Part shown: piece by piece, positions 6,360 through 6,544 of the stretch
Layout: each line of letters opens with the position of its first letter
Numbering within the stretch: position 1 is the first letter of the stretch
From: Akkermansiaceae bacterium
GTDB taxonomy: Bacteria; Verrucomicrobiota; Verrucomicrobiia; Verrucomicrobiales; Akkermansiaceae
Assembly (NCBI GenBank): GCA_903909905.1
Contig: CAIVXP010000029.1
Coordinates: forward strand, 1-6,544
Reading direction: 5' to 3'
DNA: 6,544 nt
Notes under the pieces: model-generated
Told to the model about the DNA's origin: nothing
The model's input: only the letters and a program-made list of their open reading frames with translations
Databases searched by the model: none
Position numbers and translations under genes: made by a program

Positions 6360-6479
6360 GTGTTCCGGACGAATTTAACCCCAGCCCCCCCAACCTGCAA
6401 TGTCCAATCCCGCCACCGATTTCGCTACCACCCATGGCCCGGCCTTGCCGTGCGCCACGCCCCATGCATGATTCCTCCA
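6360..6479. other. Divergent intergenic region
   Basis: About 120 bases separate the PBP2 start from a plus-strand gene. The minus strand carries a G-rich run (6375-6391) and a very weak promoter candidate, TTGCAG then 17 bases then TAAATT, reading toward PBP2. I see no convincing operator, riboswitch or terminator. Confidence 0.4.
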
Positions 6480-6492
6480 ATGACCGATTGGA
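6476..6492. repeat. Inverted repeat around the start of the right-edge gene
   Basis: TCCAAT (6476-6481) and ATTGGA (6487-6492) are perfect 6-base arms with a 5-base spacer that contains the end of the ATG at 6480-6482. It could be an operator half-site pair or a start-codon hairpin; chance is not excluded. Confidence 0.3.
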
Positions 6493-6544
6493 ATTTCATG
6501 ACCCTCCTGATCGTGGCGACGCTCTTTCTCCTCTGGAAACTGGA
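6480..6544 (+). CDS. N-terminus of a membrane protein (3' end outside the window)
   Basis: Twenty-one codons are visible before the right edge, reading MTDWNFMTLLIVATLFLLWKL. Residues 8-19 are almost entirely hydrophobic and look like a signal anchor or the first membrane helix. An in-frame ATG at 6468 would add MIPP, and another ATG lies at 6498; no clear ribosome binding site decides between them. The gene is divergent from the PBP2 gene and may share its control region. I do not recognise the family: several membrane peptidases and transporters begin like this, and this much sequence cannot tell them apart. That it is a real gene is inferred from the hydrophobic pattern and from the open frame up to the edge. 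Confidence 0.5.
   Translation, partial: MTDWNFMTLLIVATLFLLWKL

Noticed and set aside
6375..6391. G-quadruplex on the minus strand upstream of PBP2
   Set aside because: The G-rich run does not give four separate runs of three or more G, so a stable quadruplex is not supported.
1..6544. CRISPR array, tRNA, rRNA or insertion sequence
   Set aside because: No regularly spaced direct repeats, no cloverleaf or rRNA-like stretch, and no transposase-like frame were seen.

Overview
The window looks like chromosomal DNA of a Gram-negative-type bacterium of moderately high GC. My best guess is Verrucomicrobiota or a relative in the PVC group. The guess rests on an intergenic repeat (about 1483-1654) resembling repeats I associate from memory with verrucomicrobial genomes, on weak Shine-Dalgarno signals, and on the style of the protein families. 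No 16S or other marker gene is present, so it is unproven.

Layout from left to right. (1) Positions 1-524, minus strand: a VapBC-like toxin-antitoxin pair. The DUF2281/VapB-like antitoxin overlaps the start of a PIN-domain toxin by ATGA, and the toxin runs off the left edge. A hand count gives about 50% GC for the toxin part, visibly lower than the rest, which fits a mobile cassette. (2) Positions 525-721: a divergent control region with short inverted repeats. (3) Positions 722-1525, plus strand: a complete ParA/Soj-type ATPase with no parB and no recognisable parS in the window. Its last dozen codons appear to come from a repeat. (4) Positions 1526-1680: a convergent gap filled by that repeat, with two good stem-loops. 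(5) Positions 1681-4116, minus strand: an 811-residue HerA/DUF87-type P-loop ATPase with a coiled-coil and glycine-zipper C-terminal region. (6) Positions 4206-6359, minus strand: a class B penicillin-binding protein of the PBP2/MrdA type with all three active-site motifs, a signal-peptide-like N-terminus and an acidic C-terminal tail. It lies 89 bases upstream of the ATPase gene, probably in the same transcript. (7) Positions 6360-6479: a second divergent gap. (8) From 6480, plus strand: the first 21 codons of a membrane protein cut by the right edge.

PBP2 makes cross-links in lateral-wall peptidoglycan, ParA usually segregates DNA or positions large complexes, and HerA-type ATPases form hexameric DNA or protein motors. 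Their proximity is suggestive but could be chance, because ParA faces the other two and is separated from them by the repeat. I see no clear undescribed multi-gene system. The least ordinary points are the repeat-extended ParA terminus, the architecture of the PBP2 and of the ATPase, and the small reading frame between those two genes.
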